From positions 5,333,501-5,397,500 of the forward strand of contig NZ_CP031168.1 of NCBI RefSeq assembly GCF_022354825.1: DNA of 64,000 nt, read 5' to 3'. Positions 51,974-60,710 of this stretch are shown here, in pieces. The notes below the pieces were generated by a model, which made no database searches, had not been told where the DNA came from, and saw only the letters and a program-made list of their open reading frames with translations. This stretch comes from Paenibacillus sp. H1-7. GTDB lineage: Bacteria > Bacillota > Bacilli > Paenibacillales > NBRC-103111. The translations under genes were made by a program, and so were the position numbers. Each line of letters starts with the position of its first letter. Positions within the stretch are counted from its first letter, which is position 1.

Positions 51974-54622
51974 TCATTTGTTTAATGAACTTACAAACTC
52001 ATATTGTCCCGAGCCGACAACGTACCTGTGCTTGCCCTGCTCTTCGCCAAGCTTCTCCGCACCTTCCGGCACTTGAACGGGTTGACCCGGCAAATGTACG
52101 GCAGCCGTAGTATTAACCGGAACGGTGATGCTGAGGGCAAAGCGGCCGTTATCGACACGCCAAGACGAACCTATTGTGCCGTAGCTGCTTTCATATTGCG
52201 CTTTAACATACGTTAGCTTGCCTCCCGGACAAGGCTTGATAACCAAATGCTTAAAGCCCGGCTGCTCGGGATCGGCATCGATTCCCGCCATATACCGGTA
52301 CATCCATTCGCCTACCGATCCGAGAGAATAATGGTTGAACGAGTTCATGCCGGGATTTTGGAAGCCCGAATGATCGGTCCATCCGTCCCAGCGTTCCCAT
52401 ATGGTAGTCGCTCCGTGCTTGACCGAATACAGCCAAGATGGAAACGTATCTTTATGAAGCAAGTCGTAGGCCAGCTCTTCCAAGCCGTTTTCCGTCAAGG
52501 CCGGAAGCAGGTAGCCTACGCCGAGAAAGCCTGTCGACAAATGACCTCCGTTGCTTTGGATCAGCTGCTCCAGCCTGCGAATCGCCGACGATTTTTGATC
52601 ATCGGGCAGCAATCCGAAATAGAGAGCCAGCACATAGACCGTCTGGGTATCCCCTTTAATGATTCCGTTCTCGTCCATAAACTCGCGCACAAAAGCTTCG
52701 CGTATCCTTCCGTACTGCTCCGAATAGCTGCAGGCGTCTTCCTCGCGACCGAGCACACCGGCAATTCGGGAGAACAATAGCGTGCTGTAGGCAAAGTAAG
52801 CTGTCGCCAAAACATCGTTAGGCGTATCGGCATTAATCGATAGCCAGTCGCCGTAATTGGCGTAATCGGGTCTGACCAGTCGGCTGCTGTTGGCTTTCAA
52901 ATAGTCGACCCAGCGCTTCATGGCATCGTAATTTTCTTCCAATATCGACCGGTCTTCATACATCAGATACAGCGTCCATGGAATAATTACGCCTGCATCC
53001 CCCCAGCCCGAGTTGTCGGGAGCAAACCATTGGACATGCTCCTGCTTCCACTCGAACCATCCGGCATCGGGAGCGACATCCGGGAAAGCGCCCGCTTCCG
53101 TCTGGGCATCCGTCATATCCGCCATAAACTTGGTAAAGAATCGGGACACATCCATATTATAGGAAGCCGTACGAATGAAAATTTGTGCGTCTCCGGTCCA
53201 GCCGAGCCGTTCATCCCTTTGGGGGCAATCGGTAGGCACGCTGAGATAATTTCCTCGCTGCCCCCATCGAATATTGCTGATCAATTGATTAATCATCGGA
53301 TCCGACGTTTCGATCGAGCCGGAATGAGGGGTATCGGAATGAACAACCTGTCCGGTTACGCTTTCCAGGGTTGGCTCCTCAGTCAGCCCTTCAACCTCTA
53401 CGTAACGGAAGCCGTGAAAAGTAAAATGAGGCTCCAGCGTTTCCAATCCGTTCCCTTTTAAAATGTACGTATCTTTTTGCTCGGCTTTACGCAAATTGAC
53501 CGTATACAGGTTGTCGTCGTCCTCCAGCATTTCCGCATGGCGAACGGTAATACGGGTTCCGGCCGGACCGCTGGTCTGCAGCTTGACCCACCCCACCATA
53601 TTTTGACCCAAATCGAAAAGATAGCTGCCGCGTTCGGAACGCCATACTTTCACCGGCTTGAGCGATTCGGTGATGCGGACGGGAGGATCGATCTGCGATA
53701 CCAGCCTCCCGCCGTAACGCGGAAGCTGCTCTGCACGCTGCCAATGGGAAGCAGCTTCGTCAAAGCCCGGCTCGTTCCAGCCCGGCCACTCCAATCCAGC
53801 GTCGTACCATTCACCCATCAGCATGTCGGAATACTGGATGGGGCCGGAATTCATCGTCCAGCTCCGATCGGAGCTGATGAGATCTGTGGTCCCATCCTCG
53901 TATTCCAACTGCAGCTGCGATAACAATGCAGGACTAATTCCATATCGGTGTCTGCCCATCATGCCGACATGCCCGGAGTACCATCCCGTTCCCAGAACAG
54001 CCCCTAATGCGTTGCCCCCAGCTTGAACCAGCCCAGTCACATCATAGGTCTGGTATTGAGTCCGTACGGCATAATCCGTCCAGCCCGGAGCGAAATAGTG
54101 GTCGCCAACTCGAGACCCATTCAGATACATCTCGTAGACGCCAAGCGCGGTGCTATACAAGACCGCTCTCTTGATCGGACGATCAATCGCAAATTCCTTG
54201 CGCAGGTAGAGTCCCGGAGGAAGCTCGAGAGCCGGGTCCACGGTTTTGCCGATCCATTCTCCCTTCCACTCGTCTTGGCCCAGTAATCCCATCGAAAAGC
54301 TGGCGACAGGACTCCAATCGGAAGGAACACCGTTTCGGTCCCACACTTGTACTTTCCAGCAATACGCTGCGGCTGACTGCAAAGGAGCGCCGGCATAACG
54401 GATTTGCACCGAACGATCGGATGTTATTTTTCCGCTATCCCAAAGATCGCCTATGTCCTGCTGCAGCCCCTCTACTGCCGAAGCGACCATGATCCGATAG
54501 GCGGACTGCCGCTCGGAGCGCCGATTAGAATCCAATACCCAGCTGAAACGCGGCTGCCGCGTCTCCAAGCCTAAGGGCTGCTCCATTGAGTCAACCCGCA
54601 GGCGGCTAATTACGATACTCAT
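51974..54622 (-). CDS. GH78 family alpha-L-rhamnosidase (second copy)
   Basis: An 882-residue GH78 enzyme with the classic active-site loop VPTDCPQRDERLGWTGDAQIF. It has the expected order of N-terminal domain (SVQIRYAGAPLQSAAAYCWKVQVWDRNG), galactose-binding-like domain (YEMYLNGSRVGDHYFAPGWTDY), rhamnosidase domain (YLFDLGQNMVGWVKL), barrel (ATTIWERWDGW with the second catalytic Glu) and C-terminal beta domain. It is in the apiosidase-like operon, so it probably removes rhamnose from RG-II-type side chains; chain A and B of RG-II are linked through an apiose-rhamnose pair. No signal peptide. Confidence 0.95.
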   Translation of the reverse strand: MSIVISRLRVDSMEQPLGLETRQPRFSWVLDSNRRSERQSAYRIMVASAVEGLQQDIGDLWDSGKITSDRSVQIRYAGAPLQSAAAYCWKVQVWDRNGVPSDWSPVASFSMGLLGQDEWKGEWIGKTVDPALELPPGLYLRKEFAIDRPIKRAVLYSTALGVYEMYLNGSRVGDHYFAPGWTDYAVRTQYQTYDVTGLVQAGGNALGAVLGTGWYSGHVGMMGRHRYGISPALLSQLQLEYEDGTTDLISSDRSWTMNSGPIQYSDMLMGEWYDAGLEWPGWNEPGFDEAASHWQRAEQLPRYGGRLVSQIDPPVRITESLKPVKVWRSERGSYLFDLGQNMVGWVKLQTSGPAGTRITVRHAEMLEDDDNLYTVNLRKAEQKDTYILKGNGLETLEPHFTFHGFRYVEVEGLTEEPTLESVTGQVVHSDTPHSGSIETSDPMINQLISNIRWGQRGNYLSVPTDCPQRDERLGWTGDAQIFIRTASYNMDVSRFFTKFMADMTDAQTEAGAFPDVAPDAGWFEWKQEHVQWFAPDNSGWGDAGVIIPWTLYLMYEDRSILEENYDAMKRWVDYLKANSSRLVRPDYANYGDWLSINADTPNDVLATAYFAYSTLLFSRIAGVLGREEDACSYSEQYGRIREAFVREFMDENGIIKGDTQTVYVLALYFGLLPDDQKSSAIRRLEQLIQSNGGHLSTGFLGVGYLLPALTENGLEELAYDLLHKDTFPSWLYSVKHGATTIWERWDGWTDHSGFQNPGMNSFNHYSLGSVGEWMYRYMAGIDADPEQPGFKHLVIKPCPGGKLTYVKAQYESSYGTIGSSWRVDNGRFALSITVPVNTTAAVHLPGQPVQVPEGAEKLGEEQGKHRYVVGSGQYEFVSSLNK

Positions 54623-54641
54623 GTTTCACCTTCCTTGTCTT

Positions 54642-56063
54642 CTATACGCGAGTTAACCGCAGGGCGGCATACGATTTGCCGGTCAACGGGATTTGGCATG
54701 GTCCGCTGTAGGTTCCCGGCAATCGCTCCCTATGCATTTCCCATGTGTCGATAAGCTCGGCATAATACTCTCTGTCTGCCGGCAGGTCCAGCTCCCAGTA
54801 AGCCGGACGGCTGATTCCGAAATATAGCCAATAGCAGTCTCTCGCAGACCCGGTGTTCCACAAATCAGCTTGATGTTCTTCCATTAATTCTCGCAGGAAG
54901 GCAATTCGCGACGGACTTTCCCCTGCAAGCTTGCCACCGCTCGATATCCACGAGCTGTCTCCGACAAACGCTTCGCCATGGGCGGCATAGCCGCCTCGAA
55001 CCATGCATTCCCAGAAACGGCGAACGAGCTCCTCACCGGAAATATTTCCCCACCTTCTGGGCGCGTTGCCCTCATAGCAGCATTCATCTACAACGACAGG
55101 CTTGGGACACATCTCCAACCAGTTGGTTGTTAAGCTTGTTTCCCAATGCTGAATACTTTGGTGTGTCACCCAAGGCTTGGTGTAATCGTACATCGACGTT
55201 CTGCTGTAATCGTACATCTTGGTTCCGTTATGGATCGAACGTAAATGGCCGTACGGATCGTGACGCTGCACGAATTGAAGCAACCGGTCCCAATCCGCCG
55301 TAGTTTTGTGAACATTAAAATCAAATTCGTTGGCAAGCGACCACCATACATTTCGATACGACGCCAGCCGGGCAATCACATATCTCAAATACAACTCTTC
55401 TGTTTCCGGGTCCAGCTTTTGAAATCCCCACACGTTCTGATCATAAGGATGAAATAAAATTAGGTCCGCTTCGATTCCGAGTCTCTGCAAATCTTCAACC
55501 CGCCGCTCAAAATGGGCAAAAAAGTCCGGATTAAAGCGCTGTGTATCCACTCCGGACGACAAGTTCCCTGCAAAAGCAAGCGATGGAGGATCCATGGTTC
55601 CGGTAGGTAAAATAATCATTCGGACCTTATTGAAGGACGAATCGGACAGATCGGCTAATGTCGACTGCTCTCGTTCTTCGTTCCCATGGTGCACCCAATG
55701 ATACAATGTGGTTCCAAAAGGTAAATATGGCGTGCCGTCCTCATAGACAAACCGGTATTTGTCTTTCACATGCACAGGACCATGGTTCCCGGCGGAAGGC
55801 GCCCTTACTTGAAGCTCTCCATGAATGCCGTCCAGCTCGGCATGATTGCTATATGTCGTATAGGACCACGTTCCTTCGGTATCAGGCATAAACCGCAGCT
55901 TATACGTAGTGCCGCCGTCATAGAAGCCGTCAACAGCGATGACCCGGTTGCGCAGCCTGAATTCCGCCCGCAACGAAACGTCCACGAATGGATTTTCCGT
56001 CTCGGGTCCTTGAAACACAGCTTCAAACCGGCCCCACCGTTCTACACTATCCATTGCGCTCAT
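54642..56063 (-). CDS. DUF5060/DUF4038 glycoside hydrolase (apiosidase-like, active-site intact)
   Basis: A 473-residue paralogue of the 39376 gene with the same plan: DUF5060 domain (residues 1-90, VERWGRFEAVFQG, VDGFYDGGTTYKLRFMPDTEGTWSY) and a clan GH-A TIM barrel. The acid/base is Glu246 in WWSLANEFDF and the nucleophile Glu327 in KPVVVDECCYEG. DLILFHPYDQN near residue 201 is also kept. It overlaps the next paralogue by four bases (ATGA), so the intact and the altered copies are made together, perhaps as a complex. The GH140/DUF4038 link suggests release of apiose or an apiose-linked sugar. Confidence 0.85.
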   Translation of the reverse strand: MSAMDSVERWGRFEAVFQGPETENPFVDVSLRAEFRLRNRVIAVDGFYDGGTTYKLRFMPDTEGTWSYTTYSNHAELDGIHGELQVRAPSAGNHGPVHVKDKYRFVYEDGTPYLPFGTTLYHWVHHGNEEREQSTLADLSDSSFNKVRMIILPTGTMDPPSLAFAGNLSSGVDTQRFNPDFFAHFERRVEDLQRLGIEADLILFHPYDQNVWGFQKLDPETEELYLRYVIARLASYRNVWWSLANEFDFNVHKTTADWDRLLQFVQRHDPYGHLRSIHNGTKMYDYSRTSMYDYTKPWVTHQSIQHWETSLTTNWLEMCPKPVVVDECCYEGNAPRRWGNISGEELVRRFWECMVRGGYAAHGEAFVGDSSWISSGGKLAGESPSRIAFLRELMEEHQADLWNTGSARDCYWLYFGISRPAYWELDLPADREYYAELIDTWEMHRERLPGTYSGPCQIPLTGKSYAALRLTRV

Positions 56064-57544
56064 CGGACTGTCCCTCCCTTCCGGCTTTGCTGGTGTTCGA
56101 TTTGTTGGATAAAGTTTTCGTCGGCTTCCGCATTTTGAATCAGCTGATCTATGTTTGGGTCCGGATTTGCAGCGATGGCTTCCATCCCGGCATCGGACAT
56201 GTCCGTTCTGCGAATACGCAATGCGTGATACAAACGAGACGGCAGAGGTACGGCGAATTCTGCCCCGAAGGTTTCAGGCATGGGGGTTATAGTCATATTC
56301 CATACATCGATAACATCCGCCGTATAGGTGCCTTCCGGCAGACGAAACCGTTTGGACGGGAATCGGTGTATCCCGTAGTATTGAAGATAATACACGCCGT
56401 CGCGTCCTATCGCAGCCGCATCATACAATTCCGGCATCGTGCGCAGACCGGCTGGCGCCTCCTCCAAGATTTCCCGTAAAAAAGCGATTCGGGCCGCTGC
56501 CTCACCTGACAAAGCTCCTCCGTGAGTCAGCCAGGCCTCGCCCTCGCTTCCGCTGCGGATGTACATCTCGCCATGTCCGGCATAGCCCTTCCTGCATACG
56601 CTGGCCCAAATCCGGTTGACTAATTCTTCGGCGGGCAAGCTTCCTTCGAGACTCGGCCAATCCCCTTCACTTCCGCAATGATCGATAATGACAGGCTTCC
56701 GGTGCAGCGCACTTATCCGGGACAGCTGACTTGGGTCAAAGTACTGCAAGCTGACATGAGTGATAGAGCTGTCTCCGAAATCAGCAATCGGATTCGAGCT
56801 GCAGATAGTGGACAGATGGCCGTATGTGTCCAGTTCTCGAATGAACTTCAAGTATTGTTTGGCCGTCGATGAAATCTCAGCGTTTGGGCCGTCATCAGCC
56901 GTTGTCAATGACCACCACACATTGCGAAACGCGGAGAAACGAGAGATAGCTTGGTGCAGCAATGCCTGCGAGTCTCCCCCGCTGCCGCTGCAATCCAGCA
57001 AGATTTCGGCTTCAATTCCTCTCTGCAGCAGCTTCGCAATCATTTCCTCCAGCAATTCCAGCTCGTCGATTCCCGAGCCGGCGTCTATGCGGAAGCGCGC
57101 CTTATTGAATGGGGACTGAGCCAGCGTCTCCAATGTCTGATCGGCGTACTCCCGCCGATAACCGTACCAGCATGACGTTCCAAACGGATAAAAAGGAGTA
57201 CCGTCAGCGTAGGCAAAATGTTCTTCGTCTGCAGCACGAACAGGCCCATGATTACCCGGTCCGGGCGCTGTGCAATACAGCCGTCCGCTGTAAACGTTTT
57301 CTTTCTCCTTGTTTAAGCGGCTTATTTGCAGCGAATAGCTCCATTCGCCTTCTTCGTCGGGCATGAATCGCACACGTGCTTTTCCGTCGTTGTCGTGGAA
57401 AGGAAATGCTTCTATAACCCGATTGCCCTTGCAGAATACGGCTTTTACTTGGTCCACCGGACTTGTTTCTGTTAAATCCCCCAATTCGTCTGGCAGGCTA
57501 AGCTCGAATCTATTCCAGCATTCGACCTGAATGAGCTCCTTCAT
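56060..57544 (-). CDS. DUF5060/DUF4038 paralogue with both catalytic Glu lost (probable pseudoenzyme)
   Basis: A 494-residue relative of the 54642 and 39376 proteins, clearly homologous over its length (ARVRFMPDEEGEWSYSLQ, PGNHGPVRAADEEHFAYADGTPFYPFGTS, ARIAFLREILEEAP). At the active site it differs: WWSLANEFD becomes WWSLTTADD (Asn-Glu replaced by Thr215-Ala216) and VVVDECCYEG becomes VIIDHCGSEG (Glu replaced by His289). DLILFHPYD becomes EILLDCSGSG. The frame is open, the ribosome site AAGGTGA is good and the gene is in the middle of an operon, so it is not just a decaying pseudogene. A sugar-binding or partner-regulating role is possible. Confidence 0.8.
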   Translation of the reverse strand: MKELIQVECWNRFELSLPDELGDLTETSPVDQVKAVFCKGNRVIEAFPFHDNDGKARVRFMPDEEGEWSYSLQISRLNKEKENVYSGRLYCTAPGPGNHGPVRAADEEHFAYADGTPFYPFGTSCWYGYRREYADQTLETLAQSPFNKARFRIDAGSGIDELELLEEMIAKLLQRGIEAEILLDCSGSGGDSQALLHQAISRFSAFRNVWWSLTTADDGPNAEISSTAKQYLKFIRELDTYGHLSTICSSNPIADFGDSSITHVSLQYFDPSQLSRISALHRKPVIIDHCGSEGDWPSLEGSLPAEELVNRIWASVCRKGYAGHGEMYIRSGSEGEAWLTHGGALSGEAAARIAFLREILEEAPAGLRTMPELYDAAAIGRDGVYYLQYYGIHRFPSKRFRLPEGTYTADVIDVWNMTITPMPETFGAEFAVPLPSRLYHALRIRRTDMSDAGMEAIAANPDPNIDQLIQNAEADENFIQQIEHQQSRKGGTVR

Positions 57545-57559
57545 TTCTATTCACCTTCT

Positions 57560-58402
57560 TTATCCTTTAATGCCCGAGGTTGAAATTCCCTCGACAAAAT
57601 ATTTTTGACAACTGAAGAAAATAATCAAGCTGGGAATAAGCGACAGCACGGACATTGCAAAGAGCACTCCCCAGGAGGAATCCCCTGACGAATCCATAAA
57701 CAGCCTCAAGCCTAGCGGAATCGTATATAAGCTCGCCGTATTGATGTAAAGCAGCTGACTGAAGAAATCGTCCCATGTCCAAATAAAAGTAAATATCGCC
57801 GTTGTTATCAGGGCCGGCAGCGCCAGCGGCATCACGATTTTCCAATAAATTTGCGCTTTGCTGCAGCCGTCAATGGTCGCAGATTCGTCCAGCTCCTTGG
57901 GCAGCCCCCTAATAAATTGTACCATCAGGAAGATGAAAAAAGCATCGGTTGCGAGCCATTTGGGTACGGTTAACGGATAATACGTATCAATCCAGTTCAG
58001 CTGCTTGAACAAAATGTATTGAGGAATAATCGTCACATGATGCGGCAGCATGATTGTAACTAGCATAACAGCAAACCAAAGCTTCTTCCAGGAAAATTCC
58101 AGCCTGCCGAATGCATAGGCGGCCATCGAGCATGACAACAAGTTCCCGGCGACACATAATGCAGCTATGATAAAGGAATTGGTGAAAAAGGTAGAGAAGC
58201 TTACCCGGGCAATTCCCGCCCAGCCCTTAATATAATTGTCGAACGTCACTTCCTTGGGCCATAAGCTCAAATCGGTAAATATTAAATGGGCCGGCTTCAT
58301 CGAGCTCGATAGGAGCCATAAGATCGGGTACAGCATGAATACTCCGAGGCCGAGGATCACTGCATGGATCAGCAGCTTGTTCATTTCACGATACTGAGCC
58401 AT
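57560..58402 (-). CDS. Carbohydrate ABC permease (CUT1, MalG/UgpE type)
   Basis: A 280-residue permease with six membrane segments and the EAA loop ELDESATIDGCSKAQIYWKIVMPL. It starts directly after the stop of the other permease gene (ATG at 58402, AGGGGGGA upstream). It works with the binding protein at 59372 as a CUT1 importer; no ATPase gene is present. It would bring apiose-containing oligosaccharides or free apiose into the cell for the DUF5060, GH78 and GH127-like enzymes and the kinase-transketolase set. Confidence 0.94.
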   Translation of the reverse strand: MAQYREMNKLLIHAVILGLGVFMLYPILWLLSSSMKPAHLIFTDLSLWPKEVTFDNYIKGWAGIARVSFSTFFTNSFIIAALCVAGNLLSCSMAAYAFGRLEFSWKKLWFAVMLVTIMLPHHVTIIPQYILFKQLNWIDTYYPLTVPKWLATDAFFIFLMVQFIRGLPKELDESATIDGCSKAQIYWKIVMPLALPALITTAIFTFIWTWDDFFSQLLYINTASLYTIPLGLRLFMDSSGDSSWGVLFAMSVLSLIPSLIIFFSCQKYFVEGISTSGIKG

Positions 58403-59350
58403 TTATTTCCCCCCGTCCCCATAATGCACCCAATACTTGGATGAAAAAAAGATGATTGCCGTAAATATACCGATAATCACGAGCAGTACCCACGCCATGG
58501 CAGAAGCATAGCCCATTTCATAGAAGCTGAACCCCTTCATATACAAGTACAAGGTGTAAAACAAGGTCGAATCCATCGGTCCGCCGGTGCCCCCACTGAT
58601 GATAAAGGACTGTGTGAATGCCTGAAAGGCGCTGATGAGCTGAATGACCAGATTGAAGAAAATAACCGGTGTTAGCAGCGGAAGAGTAATATATACAAAC
58701 TGCTTCCATTTGCTGGCTCCGTCTACCTGTGAAGCTTCGTAAAAGTCCTGCGGAATTTGCTTCAGTCCGGCCAGGAAAATGATCATCGAGGAACCGAACT
58801 GCCATACGGATAAGGCGACAATGGAATAGAGAGCATATTTCGGGTTCGCAATCCAATCCGGTGCTTCAATGCCGAAGCTGAGCAAAAATTGGTTGACCAC
58901 CCCTGAGCCGCCGAAAATTTTGCGCCATAATACGGCAATCGCTACGCTGCCGCCAAGCAGCGTCGGAAGGTAATAGAGTGTCCGATAAAAACCAAGCCCC
59001 CGTAATCCCTTGTTCATTAAGGCTGCAACTAGTAAAGCGAACGCCAGCTTTAACGGAACGGATGCGAATACATAAATTACAGTAACCTTCAAGGAAGTAT
59101 AGAATCTGGGATCCGCGGTAAACATCGTTCTGTAATTGTCAAAGCCGATAAATTCGGGTGGCGAGATGACATCAAATTTCGTTAACGAATAATAGAAGGA
59201 ATTAATCATGGGTCCTACGGTTAAAGCAAACAAACCAATGAACCAGGGGAGTAAAAACAAGTAAGCGACAGCATTCTTCTTCCATAAGTTTACGAAATAT
59301 TTGCCGACGGATTGTGATTTAAGGGGTTTCACGGCTGATACCTGGTTCAT
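58403..59350 (-). CDS. Carbohydrate ABC permease (CUT1, MalF/UgpA type)
   Basis: A 315-residue permease. The first membrane segment Y-L-F-L-L-P-W-F-I-G-L-F-A is followed by P-M-I-N-S-F-Y-Y-S-L-T-K-F-D and the EAA loop QDFYEASQVDGASKWKQFVYITLPLL. It is 21 bases after the binding protein gene and directly coupled to the second permease. AAGGAG precedes the ATG. Confidence 0.94.
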   Translation of the reverse strand: MNQVSAVKPLKSQSVGKYFVNLWKKNAVAYLFLLPWFIGLFALTVGPMINSFYYSLTKFDVISPPEFIGFDNYRTMFTADPRFYTSLKVTVIYVFASVPLKLAFALLVAALMNKGLRGLGFYRTLYYLPTLLGGSVAIAVLWRKIFGGSGVVNQFLLSFGIEAPDWIANPKYALYSIVALSVWQFGSSMIIFLAGLKQIPQDFYEASQVDGASKWKQFVYITLPLLTPVIFFNLVIQLISAFQAFTQSFIISGGTGGPMDSTLFYTLYLYMKGFSFYEMGYASAMAWVLLVIIGIFTAIIFFSSKYWVHYGDGGK

Positions 59351-59371
59351 ATTCCCACTCCTTAAGATGCC

Positions 59372-60682
59372 TTATTTATTAACGGCCCTTTCGGCTGCAC
59401 CGAGAAGCTCTTGCGCTCCATCCGCAATATTTTGCTTACCAAAAGCTATCTTTTGGCTTATGTTCACTTGGGACGTATCGAATTCCTTGGCATTCGGCAT
59501 TTCACGGTCGAGAACTCGGGAATTTTGGGCTGCAAGATCGATATAATCGTATACTTTTTTATCGATTGGGCTTGCTTTCGCTTTCAATGCTTCACGTACC
59601 TTGGAAGAACCCGGTACCCCGCGCTCGCTGCCAAGGATCATGGTAGCCTCCGGATCGTTAACCATGAAGCTGATGAACATAGCCGCTTCCTTAGGATTTT
59701 TGGTCGATGAGTTAACCGACAAAAACTGGCTCGGCTGCAGCCACAAGCCCTGTGCCGCTCCCTGCCCTCCAGTCGGCGGAAGCGTGATGCTGACTTCGTC
59801 CTTCATTGCTTTTTGGTAAGCGTTAAGCTGGTTCGACCAAATCAAGTGAAGCGCCGTTTTGCCTTCCACAAAGGAGGAATTATCCGGATTTTCCGTATAA
59901 GCCGTCGTCACTTCCGCAGGCGGAATACTTGCGGCTTTACGGTAGTTATCCCAGGTGGTGAACCACTTTACGATCTCCTCTTTGCCTAATCCTACTTTGC
60001 CGTCCGCATACAATGTCTTGTTGCTTTGACGCGCCATATAGTTCAAGAACAACATCTGTCTGGATTCGTCTACGGAGCCGTAGAATCCTTTACCCAGCGC
60101 TTTCGTCAAGTCCGCAGCGTACTTCCCGTACTCTTCCCAGGTCCACTTGCCTGTCGGGGGCTGAAGTCCGGCTTTCTTCACAAGCTCCGTATTATAAGCG
60201 ATGCCAAAAGCGTTCGATCCAAGGCTAATTCCATACAGCTTGCCGTCCAGCATACCCGAATCTACGGTAGCCTGATCAAAGTCGGCAACATTAATTTCTT
60301 TGCCTAGATACGGTTTAAGATCCAGCAGCGTGTTGCGCTTTACATATTCGGGATAGTTATTGCCGAGCTGAATCAAATCCGGAGCATTGCCTCCGGCAAT
60401 TTGTGTATTTAATTTGTCCCAATATCCGTCGCTGCCCAAATATTCACCGTTAATTTTAATATTCGGATGTTGTTTTTCGAACAGCTCGATAACCTTGAGG
60501 GTCGCATCATGACGAATCTGCGATCCCCACCAGGTCATCCGTAGCTCTACTTTTTTGTCGGAAGAAGATGTTGCAGTACCGCCGGCTTCGGGCGATGCCG
60601 ATCGGCCTCCCGGCGTGCAGGAGGAAAGAAGCGATGCTATTGTGACGATCGAAACAAGCGCTGTCATTTTTCTCATCTTCAT
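59372..60682 (-). CDS. ABC transporter sugar-binding lipoprotein (CUT1 family)
   Basis: A 436-residue binding protein with lipobox L-L-S-S-C (Cys22), a Gly/Ser/Ala linker, and the family 1 core (K-V-E-L-R-M-T-W-W-G-S; G-N-A-P-D-L-I-Q-L-G; Y-G-I-S-L-G-S-N-A-F-G-I-A-Y-N; W-T-W-E-E-Y-G-K-Y). It begins the transport part of the operon, 28 bases after the FGGY kinase. It is not closely related to the LplA-type protein at 27765, so the two importers should take different oligosaccharides. Confidence 0.93.
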   Translation of the reverse strand: MKMRKMTALVSIVTIASLLSSCTPGGRSASPEAGGTATSSSDKKVELRMTWWGSQIRHDATLKVIELFEKQHPNIKINGEYLGSDGYWDKLNTQIAGGNAPDLIQLGNNYPEYVKRNTLLDLKPYLGKEINVADFDQATVDSGMLDGKLYGISLGSNAFGIAYNTELVKKAGLQPPTGKWTWEEYGKYAADLTKALGKGFYGSVDESRQMLFLNYMARQSNKTLYADGKVGLGKEEIVKWFTTWDNYRKAASIPPAEVTTAYTENPDNSSFVEGKTALHLIWSNQLNAYQKAMKDEVSITLPPTGGQGAAQGLWLQPSQFLSVNSSTKNPKEAAMFISFMVNDPEATMILGSERGVPGSSKVREALKAKASPIDKKVYDYIDLAAQNSRVLDREMPNAKEFDTSQVNISQKIAFGKQNIADGAQELLGAAERAVNK

Positions 60683-60710
60683 TTCGATAACCCCTCGTTC
60701 TGTTATTTTG

